Source: Polytrichum commune (lineage: Eukaryota > Streptophyta > Polytrichopsida > Polytrichales > Polytrichaceae). From it: 64,000 nt of DNA. Each line of letters starts with the position of its first letter. Position 1 is the first letter of the stretch. The stretch covers positions 30,876,001 through 30,940,000 of the forward strand of contig OX485806.1 of assembly GCA_950295325.1 (NCBI GenBank). The letters are read 5' to 3'. The translations under genes were made by a program, and so were the position numbers. Of this stretch, positions 11,386 to 24,420 are shown piece after piece. The notes beneath the pieces are model-generated. The model was not told the origin of the DNA, ran no database searches, and saw only the letters and a program-made list of their open reading frames with translations.

Positions 11386-14300
11386 GCTATAACTAAACCT
11401 TACCCATCACAAACACTATGAAGAACGGGAAAACAACTTATAGGAGGCAACGGAAGTGTTTGAAATGTTGATTCCGTATGCCATCTAATCTCATTTGATG
11501 ATATTCTCGTGGGTGTTGTACCAAATAAGTCCAATCACAACACTAAACAATAGCTTCGGATTACCTACTCTCTTTTCTATTGAAAGAAAGGACCTCCTCA
11601 CAATTACTATACAAATGGAGAGAGTTCAAGTCCAACCGTCCAAGCTCCCCCACAATATGCAATAGAAACATGTAGGTCGGCTCCGGCCTAAGTTAGATGA
11701 TCTCATCATCGGCTTAGGTGAGCAAGTGTAGCTTGTTCCTCTCCAACAAGACCACGCTTTCCTCCATAGTTAATGTTATCATTGGACAAATATTGTATGT
11801 CACCTATCCCAAAATTTGGACGTAATGTGGAAGCACCTATAGCGGACACTTTGAGCATTACAGTTTCTAACCTAACCTAACCCAAACAAATCATCTAATA
11901 TTTCATTTGGATTAGCAATTATGTTATGAGCACCATAACATTTATATTACATGAATACGGACAAATCTGATTTCTATAGAACCGTTAAAAGTCACAAACT
12001 TCAATGTGCTCTTCATAGCCACATAGGTCCCCTCAAACTAGACAATGTTGTTCGTTGAAATTTTGTCTCCTTCCATCAATGAGTTGTGTCGTTAGTTCTT
12101 AGAATAGTATAATTAATGTTTCTTGTTGGAGTACATAGTTGCCTACTTTGGGAGAAAAGGCGGTGTTAGAATTGGGTGCTTCTACCTTATCATCAAACCA
12201 AGGATTGTATGTTGATTCCTTGAGTTGGTTTTAGGTCATTCAATATTCCCAACTTATTGTGCATTAGCCTTTGCAATGTCATGACTTTGGATCCAATCGG
12301 GAAGTGTCTCATATGAAAGCAATTGCGAATCACAATGACTGTCATTTCAAGTTTCAAAGTTGAATTTCAGATGCAAACTTTTAGGAAGTTAAAATGACGA
12401 TTCTATTAACATGGGAGTGTTTTTTTTTCTCAAAAGATTCTCTTTCTTTATAAACAATAAAAAAGAACAAACATGACATGTTTTTGAAGTGCTGATCAAA
12501 CTGTCAAACATATTACATTAGAATTGCCAACACTTACTTTACAAGATATATAAAGTAACTATATATGAAATTTTATGGTCAAGGTTATGGTTAAGGTAAT
12601 AGACAATTTCCATAGCTTCGCATTGGGGCCGGGGTGAAGGGAAGTACTTAGGGCCACTTCACACACAAGCCAAGAGCCGCAACCATAAACTTGTGAGGGC
12701 CCAAAAGAAAAGTGTCCAAAGGCCATCCCAAGACACCTCCAAAATCATGTATTGTGGTCACGGATCCTCAAGTGTAGTGTGAAGCAATATGTGACCGGGC
12801 CTCAACCAAAACCTATTTCAATGAATTTTTATTCATGCAGGTCCTCACACATGATAAAATAGAATTAACCAACGGTTGTGAACGTTCAGAGTGCCATGAT
12901 CTCCTGGTTTTGTGTTAGGCCTACCTCCAAGAGATGGTTTTTGAAAATAATGCAAGTGACCATGACACATGATCCATTCAATGCCATGTAGGAATCCACG
13001 TAGACTTAACATCCATCTTGCAATCACATACTCCATTGGTCCCTCAAGCGTAGTGTGAAGTGAACTTGGACCGGCTCCGCCTTTTCCACCAATGAGAGTG
13101 CTCAAAGTGTAATGGTCACGGGCTCTCAGTCTCATTTATGAAGTGGCCCTTAATTATTTCAATGCCTTTGCACAATCCTGTTGTTTTAAAGTAGAGAGGC
13201 CCATTTTGATATACAGTATAGGCCGTTAAGATTTGACTGTTTGACTTGTTACGGTGCCAGAACTGAGGTAGTATTATGTGAGGATTCTTACACAAACCGC
13301 AAAGCTCAACTTGACTTGGGGAGTCAGAAAATTAGCTGTGATTGAGTGGAAATTACAATGTCTTGGTTGGCACAAACTGCTGGAAGAAGTTTCTTCACAT
13401 TACACTGATTATCCCATTTAGTGAGGGCTGGTTAATATAGTGTGTGTGGGAAGTTAGTGAATGTGATACCGAATTTCTTTATCCTACGAAGAGAAGAAAA
13501 GAAAAGGAACATCGGTGTTTTTACACTGACATGTGATACACCCTAAACTCTATAATATCAACCCCCATAATGTTACACAAACTCTAATATCCCGAAATTG
13601 TATGGAACATATGCTCGTAGTTCATATCTCACTCCTAGTTGTCACATTTCTCTCCCTTATATCACGAAATTTGTCATTAATGCAAACCACCCAAGAAGTC
13701 AACCCACGTCCTCGCATTGCGCCATGTGTCAACATGTGGAGTGTCACCTTCTTATTCTTATTCTTCCTCTTCTTCGTATGCCACTTTGTTGAATGGTGGT
13801 GCATGCGTCTGCCACATCACCCAAGAAGGCCGGCCAAGTGGAGTGGACCACACTAGCATAGGTGACGGAAGAACAAATTCAACTTGTCCTCACATATGCT
13901 TTTGTATTATTCCATAATGTCGCATGCTACATTAATTCTACAGTTTCACGCATCCATGTTAAGACTACACTTTGGTTGCCATGGGTGTGATACTACGGAG
14001 TTTAGAGTGTATATGTTCATCAATTCCAAACCATGTGTGAACGAACATGGGGAGCGGAGTTGGTTTAGTGCCTATTTTCATAGGTGGATTGTGGGTTATG
14101 AATAGTAGTGGTTAGTAGTAGGTTTAGTCGAGTGGGAACAGGGCTTGCTTAATCTTTAGTTTTCTTTTGTTGAGGATGATGTGGGTTAGGTTTCTTATGG
14201 CGATTTGTGGAAAGTTGTCTATGAAATTGCGGATTTTGAGGGTGAGGATTTAGAGACCTTGGAGACATTTGGTGATTGTGGTGTGTAAGGTTCCTCTTAT

Positions 14301-15600
14301 TCCTCCTGTGATTATGATAGGTGCACCTCCCATCCTTGTTGGCATAGAAGTGGTTGAAAGGTTGTGTATTTGTCTAGCTTTCGGTTGTGATAGTTGTACG
14401 AAATTCGTCATTACAGTTTGTAAATTCATTTATTTGTATTATGAGGTTGGGGCTAGGTGTGAAAGGTGGTTTGGATGGTGTGTTACCTCTTTGAAATGAG
14501 ACCCATAAATCATTAGTCTCCAAATTGTCAACCCGATGTGGGGGGGTTAAACGGGTCAAGTCCTAGGGAGATTGAGGTCGATATGGTTTGTTTCATTAAT
14601 TGTAGCCGATTACATGGTTGATTAAAGGAGAGGGAGATTGAAGATTGAAGAATTTTAGAAAAAAATTGTTAGCCTATTGGAATATCTAGTTTGTTGGATG
14701 CACTTGGCTAGGGGGAAAACATATGCAATCCATTGCACAATCAACCAAATTATATATTTTAAAAATCCAAATAAATGTAGAAAATATTGGGTGTATTTGC
14801 CTATTAGATCAATTCTATTGGATTCAAATGACAACAAATACATTCATACAAATTTTATAAAAGAGAAGTTTTGCAATGGACCATGCAATTGATCATGCAG
14901 TTGAACATGCTAGGCGAATGCATTTGTAATCAACCATGAAGTCAACTATATAGTCAACTATGGTGGTCGACTACAAATATTGAATCGCAGTAATTCCATG
15001 ATGATTATTAACTTGTAGAGTAATGTATGGGTTAGTCATGTCGGACTTTCAAATTGTTCGTGTAGTATATCCATTGGGTGAGCCTTTGAACACATTCATG
15101 TCCTTGGAACTAGATAGGAGTATGTACCAACAACTTTGTTAGCATCTAAATTGTTGCCACAATCTCAATGTTAGACACTCTTTAGAGAGACCAGACAACA
15201 TATTGAATACCATTGAAGCCTACGACATTGCCTTCTACATTGTTGAACAAATAATCAATGACCAAGAGATCAAAACGAAGTGGGCACTTTGTTTTGATGT
15301 AGCAATAGGTACGGATCAAGGTCATCTATACCATTCAAAACCCCTTTAATGCTTGAAAATATTCCTAAAGTGCTCTCTTCATAACGCATCCTAATACTTC
15401 ATATTAGCTTTTGCTTTGTTACCATGTTAGTTGTGGTGCCTCTTCCATTATTATGATAAAGGCCCCTCCACTTGATATTCCATAAACAATTGTGGACATT
15501 CTCTTAGGTATATGAAGACAAGGTGACATTCTTTGTCCCACTTCTATACCCACATATCATATGCAATAAGCATGTGCAACACTTTGGTGTCAAAATGCTG
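11386..15600. other. AT-rich spacer with worn repeats
   Basis: No open frame here has a recognisable domain. A short duplication is visible: CCTCAAGTGTAGTGTGAAG near 12768 and CCTCAAGCGTAGTGTGAAG near 13043, each followed by a GACCGG block. The GT-rich stretch at 14080-14500 keeps one open frame of 76 codons that I do not recognise. Nothing else could be supported. Confidence 0.45.
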
Positions 15601-15615
15601 ATTTTTTGAGATGAC

Positions 15616-15901
15616 CTCGGGGGGTTCACCGGCGAAAATCGTAGAACAATGTGCGATAAAAAATAGGGTCCAATATATTCATTGTAGATAAATTTTATAA
15701 AAAATGTACATGTAAAATAGGGGATTTTAAAATGGTGAAACATGTTTACATGTAAAATACCATCACATATAATATTTTCAGGCTTTTCACATGTAAAATA
15801 CCATCACCTTATAATCTTTTCTGCAAGGTAAATAACCCCCCCAATAAATAGGTCCTGAACGCACGTGTATGCAAAATATAAGAGGGAGTGAACCCCCCGA
15901 G
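15616..15901. mobile_element. hAT-like MITE with perfect TIRs and 8-bp target duplication
   Basis: A perfect 14-bp terminal inverted repeat, CTCGGGGGGTTCAC at 15616-15629 and its complement at 15888-15901, is flanked on both sides by the same 8 bases, GAGATGAC (15608-15615 and 15902-15909). An 8-bp target site duplication is the usual footprint of hAT-type transposition. The element is 286 bp and cannot encode a transposase. Inside are three direct copies of ACATGTAAAATA (about 15706, 15747 and 15788). The intact duplication suggests a fairly recent insertion. Confidence 0.85.
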
Positions 15902-16354
15902 GAGATGACACATGAGGTTTTGACTAATTATAAGGTGACATGTGGCACTTTTCTCAAATTTTGATTTAATTCGTGGTGAACATGCTTAACTTGTCACGTA
16001 CAGTAAAACTTGAATTATTTTATACTACTATTCATGTTGGAGAGGGTCAATCTTTTCATCAACGTAGCTTTGTATGAGGTAGATGTGACTAATTTGGCTA
16101 CTTATTATAATTGGACACTTACATGTGAGTGGTTTGGGATTAGGCGCCTCCCCAAGAATAAACACCAAAAAGACAATGTGTGTCCAAAAGAGATCAGACT
16201 ATGTGCTCAAAATAACCATTCTAAGCTCAGTAGTGAGCATAATTAAGGATGGGGTGGGGTGGGGATGATGTTGAGACCTATATGACCATTCAATGAGCCC
16301 AAAAATCTTCACTTTGATACTGAATAAGATATTCATATGAACTCCACTGATTAT

Positions 16355-16540
16355 ATGTAAAGTGGCTATGACATGAACTTGGATTTGCTAACCATCTCGT
16401 ACTAGTTACATGTTGCATACCCTAGGAGAAATGGGCTAGGAAAAGAGAAAAAGAAATCATTTTAGACCCATCTACCTTATTTGATGACTAAAACTCCCTC
16501 TCCTACATGATGGATGGAAAACAAGGATTTTGGAAATATT
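16355..16540 (+). repeat. dispersed repeat, copy 1 (copy 2 near 36360-36540)
   Basis: Shared blocks in order are TTGGATTTGC(T/C)AA(C/T)CATCTC, a region ending GGGCTA, and a TTTAG(A/G)CCCA block ending TACCTTAT. In this copy that last block (TTTAGACCCATCTACCTTAT, about 16463-16482) also matches the terminal sequence of the foldback element at 61913-62760. The family may therefore share an end with that element. Confidence 0.45.
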
Positions 16541-17175
16541 CTCGAATTGGAAATAAAATAAAATTGGATACACAAAGTTGGTTTCAAGACATGGAACTCA
16601 CACACTCATAGTGAGCAAGTACTTAGCTTTTACTATCCCCTAATGTTTTATGGACACTTTGTATGCTTCGATTTCCATTTATGACACCTCATGAGTGCAG
16701 CCTCTCAATTGCTAACACATGGCAATCATGTCAACGCAATTTCCTCATCCATACTAAATTGCGCGCACTCAATGCCAGTGACATGAAGCCATGACCATTT
16801 ACTTCGGAGGCTTAAAAATGTTTGGTTTCCCTTTTTGACTTTTAGAAGCCAAAAAACATGAGTGGTGAATCAAGTCCCCACAAAAAGGCGAACGGGTGAG
16901 GAAGAAGCTTGATCTAATGGGAGGTACAAGAGTCAAGGCCATTCAATGGCCACAATCCCACACCCTCTATTTTCACGGATGTTACCCTCTAAGGCTCAAA
17001 GAAAGGAAACCCAAAAAAGATTAAAGAAAACTAACATCGGTGAAATGTTGATGTGAACTTGAGTTTGTTGATCCTATATTGTTTACGATTCCCAACTCAA
17101 GGGATTAAGAGACCAAGACGTGGTTTCAATTTCTGTCGAAAGACTTTGTGTGTGGAGAATTCATTCAATTATTGC

Positions 17176-17193
17176 GTTGTTGTTGTTGTTGTT

Positions 17194-17227
<34 letters not shown>
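17176..17227. repeat. (GTT)n followed by T33 homopolymer
   Basis: GTT units run directly into 33 T residues at 17195-17227. Such a tract can be the reversed poly(A) tail of a retroposed sequence on the minus strand to its right, but no such element could be identified there. Confidence 0.8.
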
Positions 17228-20200
17228 CTACTGCATAAAACATGCACGAACTATCCTCCCAGAGTGAGTTGAGTTCACTTTACGTTTACGATTACTATAC
17301 GTACTCAAAAATACAATCTTTCTGAAGGCCCTTTTTATTTTATTTCGTTACAAAGTTTACTATATGCAGATGGTGGTAAGTTATGGAGATGATGCATTTT
17401 TATCCAACCCCAATCATGCTATATGGCTTATATTACTTTCCCAATCAAATCAAAGGAATACATTATCGCATCTTCAGAACATTAAATGACGTCCCACAAT
17501 AATGAAGAAATAGGATATTTTGGGTGTTTCAAAGAGATATTCATAAACAACTCCCTAAGCGTGACTTCAATTTTAAACAAGTTTTATTTTATGTGAACTC
17601 CTGAGACATACTCATTTCCTTCAAACACTTACAAGTTTTCATCTACTTAAGCTATGGCGAGAATGCAAGCTCAAGTTTTCAACAAGCACCCAAGTGTATG
17701 GAGGTGAACACAATTGTAGCCATAAAAATTCCTTGATGTAGTTTGGCTTTGTTTAAATATGAATCGTTAATAATGATGATGATGCACATTGGCCTCCCAA
17801 AGTGATTTTATAGGTGCACTTGAAATGGAAAATGATGAGAGTTGGAGTATTTCTTCATGCAAGCCAATGTGTTCATGCTTAGAATAACCTTCATAATAAG
17901 TGCCATTATTATGTGAGTAGTACTAGCTCACTTCACATACGTTTGAAACATGTGCCCATAAAATGGGTTGGTGCTAGCAAAAGGTTACTGACCCTTTTTG
18001 TCATTATGTTATGCAATCACGCTACATAAATTGCCATGTTGTTGCAATAAAATGATAACAAAATAATTTACACATTTATCAAGACCAATTTATTAGGGAG
18101 ACCAAATTGACCTTCAAAATTATGTGATGAAGATGACATATTTATTTGAACAGTTTTGAGGCTCTCAAAAGTCAATGGTCTACTAAGTACGTCACATTGA
18201 TGTGCTAAAAGGTGTATCATATTCATGTGCTCGATGGTCTACTAGGCACATCATACCAATGTGATTCTATCATTTAAACCAACTAGCAATATGGTTGCTA
18301 TAACTTATGGACCTAGGATGCAAATGTGGCATTTTCCTTTTGGATTCATGTGAAGATGATGATCCATACATGTTGATGTTCTCTTAACAAAAGAGAAACT
18401 TGAAAAGAAACAAAACACAACAATTTCTCGATGAAATACACATTAGTTGTGTGGGCTTAGTTTGGACACTTTCATTTCCACAAACAAGAATGACCGTTAA
18501 ATTGATTTGGAAGTTGCCTTGTTCACAATTGCCAACCAAATCATGCACGTTTTGAATATAAGTTTCAGGATCACAATTCAAATTAGAACTTATAGTGGGT
18601 TAAAGGAAGGTCTATAATTATCTTCATTGGTCCTCCCAGGTATAGGCAATCAACCCTATAAACATGTCTATATTTTGACATCCTATAAATAGTCATGGAC
18701 AAAAATGCCCCTGACTTGTAACTCCATGGATGGGAGTACAAGAGATGGAGTACGAAGACTCATCTCTTGGTCATCTCTTGGAGCAATTCACACCTAAGAT
18801 ATGTACATAGATTGCACACATTAAATCAAGAACAAAAATATACAAAAGGAAAATGGAATAAAGCAATGAATAAAGCAACCATGAACAAACATGTACATCA
18901 CTCGTTTGATGGCCAATTGACCCACTTTGATTCCTCTCAACTTGGATCCAATTGAAAAGGGAGAGATTGCCTTATCCCATAGCAACACACACTACTTCTC
19001 AATGTAATCCGTAGTATTGAGAACATCAGGACATGCCTTGATAGGGCCCAATTTGGGTTTTATGTCATCTAATTCCCATGTCACACATTCCTCCAATTGT
19101 AATATCATAATGTTACAAGAATAGAATTATATCAAGCATGCAAACAAAGGAAGCTTTAAGTGATTTTTCTTCCACATTGGGGGGTGGAAAATAAATAAAA
19201 ACAACACCACACATGGTTGGCAAGGAGTTCCACCATTTCAACCAATGAACCTTAAACTCAAATTAAACCGCAAAAGTTTACATTTTTAGCAACTTCTCAA
19301 GCAACATCTCTAGTGTTGCATTGGCACTCCAATGTTTATTCAACTGGAAACAAAAAAAATTAAAAAGGCATGCACCCAAAAAAAAAAAACACTGTGTTTT
19401 TTAAATGTGCACAAGAATGGGAAACACACCTCAAGAAAAGGTTCATAACCATTTGCAAGATCCACCATGGAATGCAAGTTTTCAAAAGAAAATTACAAAA
19501 AAAGTGCATGGATTCTTGTATGGGCACCTTCCATGGCCTCCCAAAAGACCCATGACACTACTTTCTTCCAAAGGTGTCATCTCGTTGTAAATGCTTGTGT
19601 TGTAAATCATCTCGTTGTTTCCTTTGTTGCAACAATGATTTCTCGCTACATAAAGAATACATGGCACGTACAACCATCAAAGTAAAATTGATGCCAAATT
19701 ACAAATACATGGACAAACATAGATTGCAAGGTTGGACAACATACTTTGTAAAGGAACACAACGAATGCGTCCATTGTTAAAGTTTACCAAGTGGGTTTGG
19801 TCCTTTTCATCTCCAACTTTTTGTACTCATCAACATAAATAAGATCCATGTAGTTAGAGATAGAAAGGTTATCAAATGCTCAAACGTGATGCAGGTTGTG
19901 GACAAGATTGGTCCTCACATGATCATTCTCAATGGACCTATTAATGTCAAGACAAAGATGTTCGAACATATATCAATTATGAACACACCCAAACAAAGAA
20001 AATAAATATTGGAGGAGTAGAAAAATTTACCTATTGATTTTGTGAATGACATCCAAAAGATCACCAATGGAACCTCTAGGTTTTACACATATGCAATTAA
20101 CTACAAAATGCCAATTCAGTATGTCGAAGCGCAAACACTCTATATGACAACACCATGCAATGTGGCAGTGATAACCATTTTAAACACAAAATATCTTGCC

Positions 20201-20639
20201 TTTCGGCGATACTTAGTCCTCATATGCTATCAATTATTTCTCAAATGGATCATCAACCACCTTCCATTGTGCACTCCAAGTTGACACAAGATCCTCATAG
20301 AGTGGAAATTAGTTTTCGTCATCGTCCACCACAAACATGTTTAAAACCCTATCACCTTTGCAATATCCGTGCACAATATTTCAAGCAATTGGACATCTAC
20401 TTCCAAGAATATGATGAACCAAAAGCAATGAAACCAAACGGCAATGGGGATTGTGTGAGCCACAATCACCCCCACCCTTCAATTGCGTCCTAGTCCGGGT
20501 GGGAGATCATGTGCCACATTCAAGCATACCATTCACATGTGCAAGCATAATCAAGGAAATGGGAGAAATGGTGTGTATAACACCTCTTTGTTTCTTTTCT
20601 TTTTATTAACTCATGTGAGCACTTACAAATGTTTGATTT

Positions 20640-23120
20640 CCACCCAATGTCCACTCAACACTGAACTACTTGAATCCCTCCCCCTATCTTAGTCTAAGTA
20701 TCCCTCCCCTCTACCAACAATGTTTCCGGCTCCCAACCAAGCCTCTTTCCATTGCCACCCCTGACCCAACACACTTGAACTTGGAACTCTCTGCAGTAAT
20801 GACACCCAATAAACTCCATGGTCCCAGACTCCGAATCGGTCGCCGAAGAGGCCCTTGCTACAACTCCTCCCCCTGAATGGTGGAAGTGACCATTCCCTAC
20901 AATGCCCAAATTGATGAATGCCCTGGTCAAGGGCCCCGAATCAACTGCACCTGAGTCCTTGCCGAAGATCTTAGTTCCAATATCAATTGCACTAGAGAGT
21001 AGCAGATTATCCCTGCCCCCACACACTACAATCCTTTAAATCCTCCGCATAACCTCTGACCAACGGCGTTCCTGCCCTGTGGGCTAGCACCGAGCAGTTC
21101 TGGTGATGTTCGAGAACTTGTTGGCACTCGAGAGACCAAGCGTCGAACTCTTGCGATGACAACTTCCAGCAGGTCACAGAAGAAGCCCTTGAATTGCCCA
21201 CATCTCGACGCCGAATAAAACATCCCTCACTTCTCTTCCACCACCAGAGTCCCCTGACTCATTCCCTGCAGCAGTTGAGCGAGTCGACGTGACTCCTATA
21301 GTCCTCAAAATTTGCATAACAACTGCCGGTGTTTTCCGAAACCCTCAAGGTTGCTCAGTCATTACCTACAAGAAAAGATTGCAGTCCTTGATCTCCGCAA
21401 TCCACCAGTGCCCCGTCTTTTAAACATGAAGTGATGACCTTAAACTTTCCACACCTTAACCACCATGTAAGCAGGAGGATGAGGAGGATTCCCTCTTCTT
21501 GCAACTCTTCTGCAACCCGAGAACCATTCCTTTGGTTGAAGAGTTGAAATTCGGTGGATTCGGTCCTAAGTGGCTAATCCGCCAGAATCTCGGAGCCCCA
21601 GGCCTCGACTCCCTCCTCCACTGCCATCTTGTACACTGATATGTCTTCCAATTCCGATCTCAATCCCACGCCAAGGTTGCTAGCAGATGCTACCCTAATG
21701 ATCCACTGGTGGTCCTTGATGGGTATCAAGCACGGGGAGGTCACTTCATTGTCAAGTTGACACCACGTGCGGACAAAGTTTGCTACCCCTATATCACATG
21801 CCATATATAATTTTAAAATTTATGATATTTTTTCTACATATACATAACCATTGATAATATCTTTTGTTTACTTTTTTGAAATTTTTAGTCATCTTTGTTT
21901 TTTTTAGTAAATGTTTTAGTTCAATTTTGTGTCATTCTAGTTAGAAACGGTATGTTTTATGAATAAAACAAATCATCAAATTTAGTTACCACTTTTGACT
22001 ATGTCATAGGTACTGTGTATATCTACTCATGAAAAACATTTGATAAAATTTTGACCCATTTTGATGGTGCAACTTACCAAAAGAGAATTGTTTTTGGTCG
22101 CACGTGGTGTTCAACTTGACAATGGAGTGATCTACCCGTGGTATCAAGTAGTTCGCCCACTTGTTGCCCGGATGATACCAGCACCATTGCCAAGAGCTCT
22201 TCACCCAACTCCTTGAATCTCTGAACTCCCTCACAACAAATCTCACCGAGGAAATGATCCCCACTGCCCACTTGAATGCGTTGTCACCTCGGCAACCGCC
22301 GAGCATTGTTGACTAGAGCTTGTCTCTTGGTGCCCGGAATCTAACCTCAGGTTGGCGTGATTGAAGCGTGGGAAGAATTATCCATGCCAAAGGATTCAAC
22401 AGGGGCTAAGATCCGATGCCGCCTCTTCTCCCACAAGATACCAACTCCATCGACAGGACCTCTCGCTCAGCACCCTGAACCCCCCCCCCCCCCGACATCT
22501 TCTATAGACATTATGGATCCTAAGACTAATTCGCGCTGCCCACGGAATGCAACAAGGGGCCAACACCAGGGGCGATTCGCGGCTACTCCACACCCTTGAC
22601 CTCAGCTCCGTTGGCCTCATTCACTGGTTGCTATCAACCTCCAACTCCGACATTGTCCGATCACATCTAGAGTTGTCACTGCTATTGGTGCCGAGGTGCC
22701 CTAGTCCTCCGATGCCGCTTTGCCCTCCGTTCCGTTCACTGCACCCACCATCTCGCTCGCTGTAAAACTCTTCCCGTCCCCACTTGTTTTTGTTTTCCCC
22801 CATGCATGATTTTTGGAGTCCCAACCGCTCGGAATCCAAGGCAGAGCTTCCGCTCCACAACGGAGCAGGGCTTCGCCCTCTCTCACCCTCTTCCTCTACT
22901 CCACCTAACAATGAGGCTTCAACCTCCTACCTCCCGAGACCCCTCCAAGCTCCTCATTTTTTCTCACATTGCCCGGCATCTTTCGGGCCGCCCAGAAAGA
23001 AAAACGGGTTTGGACTCCTTCCTTGCCCTTTCCTTCCAAGCTCCCACTTGCCCACCCCCTTCAAGTGTACTTAACTCTTTTTCTTTTTATTTAATTTGCC
23101 TTACCCCTTCCCAAAGGCAA
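20640..23120. other. GC-richer, C-rich block of unknown origin
   Basis: Base composition changes abruptly to richer in C on the + strand, unlike the AT-rich flanks. Overlapping open frames occur on both strands (for example minus 20694-21026, 22004-22306 and 22621-22911; plus 22784-23126), but none is recognisable and each is interrupted. The block could be a degraded gene or processed pseudogene, probably on the minus strand, or old CDS-derived transposon cargo. It contains a C14 run at 22480-22493. Confidence 0.4.
21745..22130. repeat. inverted pair of ~40-bp segments
   Basis: CATTGTCAAGTTGACACCAC at about 21749 recurs in reverse complement at about 22088-22126, as CATTGTCAAGTTGAACACCA followed by CGTGCG. 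Upstream similarity is weaker (ATCAAGCACGG against ATACCACGGG). The spacer of ~300 bp is markedly more AT-rich than the arms. This may be the boundary of an AT-rich insertion or of an inverted duplication. Confidence 0.45.
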
Positions 23121-23519
23121 GGTTGACCTTATTGAAACTGTTTTCCATCTCTTACCTTTATGGTGAAACTAACAACCATGTGAGCACAACTTTTTGGGCT
23201 CACAAATTGATAGATGTGACTTTCTAAGTGGTCTAATCCGCAAGCTAGAAATAACCGCATTGGAGTCCGTTTTGTAAAGTAACGCAATGTCATGTGCATC
23301 ACCATCCAACTTCATCCATGGATCCAGTGCGCTCAACATCATCGTCATCATTGAAAACCACACATTGCAAAACCATTTTGAAACCATATCATCACCCACA
23401 ATGAACATATTGGGAAAATACCTTTGAACATGTAGACTTGATTCACAAACTGCTATGGTTCTTTGAATGAGAAGCTATGCAATATTTAGAATTTCAAAGG
23501 TTCTTGGAGGAACTTGAAG

Positions 23520-24420
23520 TGGTCACCTCTAACCATTCCCACAAGCAAAGTTGTAATCTACATATGTGGCAATTGAAAAAACCAAACAATTTGGTTCGAA
23601 TCCTACAATTTCAAAATTTCAAGCCATGGGGTGAGGGGGGTGGGGGGAGAAGTTTTGAAGCTTGAATAGGTGTCTTGTATACGAGATACACAAATTAGCC
23701 ACAAATCCCCCCCCCCCCCCTAAATTCTCCAATATATCAATATGGCCAAAATCAAGAAGTTCAACATAAATTACATGAGGCTCCTTGGGGGGGCGGAGGC
23801 TCAAGTAGTCAACCCTAGCCACTCCCACAAGCTCAAAAATCCCACCTGCAACCTACATATGTGCCATTTGAAATAAAACAAAAACCAAACATTGGTTTTT
23901 GATCCTAGGATCAAAAGCTTCACAATTTCATATATTCAAGAGGGGGGGGGGGAGGGGCAGATGTCCAAGTTTGAATGGGTGCCTTGTATACGCAATATGC
24001 AATCAAACCTCAAAATACCTCCCTTTCCCCTCCCCATCAAATTCTCCAATACATGAATGTGGCCATACACGAGAGATTCAACACAAACCACATGAGGCTC
24101 TTTGGGGGACCTCAAGTGCTCACCCCCTACCACTCCCACAAGCTCAAAAACCCACTTGCAACCTACATACATGGCATTTGGAAGAGAAATACCAAAGATT
24201 GGCTTATGATCATAGGATCAAAAGCTCCACAATTTCAAAAATTCAAGGGGAGAGGGGAGGAATTTAGAGGCTTGAATGGGTCTCTCGTATACATGATATC
24301 CAAATGAACCTCAAAATTCTTACCCCACCCCCTTCCCAATCAGATTATCCAATACATGAATATGGATAGATTTGAAAGATTCAACAAAAACCAATTGAGG
24401 CTCAAGATTTCAAAATTTTG
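23520..24420. repeat. tandem repeat, about three units of ~290-310 bp
   Basis: The anchor CCA(C/T)TCCCACAAGC appears at about 23533, 23819 and 24130, giving periods of about 286 and 311. Every unit then carries CTACATA(T/C), a GATC-rich or GAATC block before ACAATTTC, a G-rich tract (about 23632-23650, 23942-23957 and 24247-24260), a GTATAC block, a C-rich tract (23707-23720, 24018-24037 and 24322-24340) and CCAATA(T/C)AT. The G tract and the C tract in each unit are about 60 bases apart and could pair. Units have diverged, so the array is old or under weak homogenisation. Confidence 0.8.

Larger units (their letters stand above)
15910..20300. other. AT-rich spacer without recognised genes
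   Basis: This stretch holds a segment at about 16355-16540 that resembles 36360-36540 (listed separately), a (GTT)n-T33 tract at 17176-17227, and an A-rich run at 19378-19390. Open frames are short and lack recognisable domains. Parts (18250-20300) read like ancient transposon sequence, but no motif could be named. Confidence 0.45.

Noticed and set aside
17176-17227. T33 run as poly(A) tail of a minus-strand retrogene
   Set aside because: No coding or LINE/SINE-like sequence could be recognised to its right, and a (GTT)n tract adjoins it, so slippage is enough to explain it.
20155-20493. 112-codon + strand open frame
   Set aside because: It lacks a recognisable domain, overlaps another frame of equal quality and sits in a decayed stretch. 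I could not separate it from chance.
23588-23610. GGTTCGAATCC, a perfect pol III B-box word
   Set aside because: It lies in one unit of the ~300-bp tandem repeat, is not conserved in the other units, and has no A box or cloverleaf around it.
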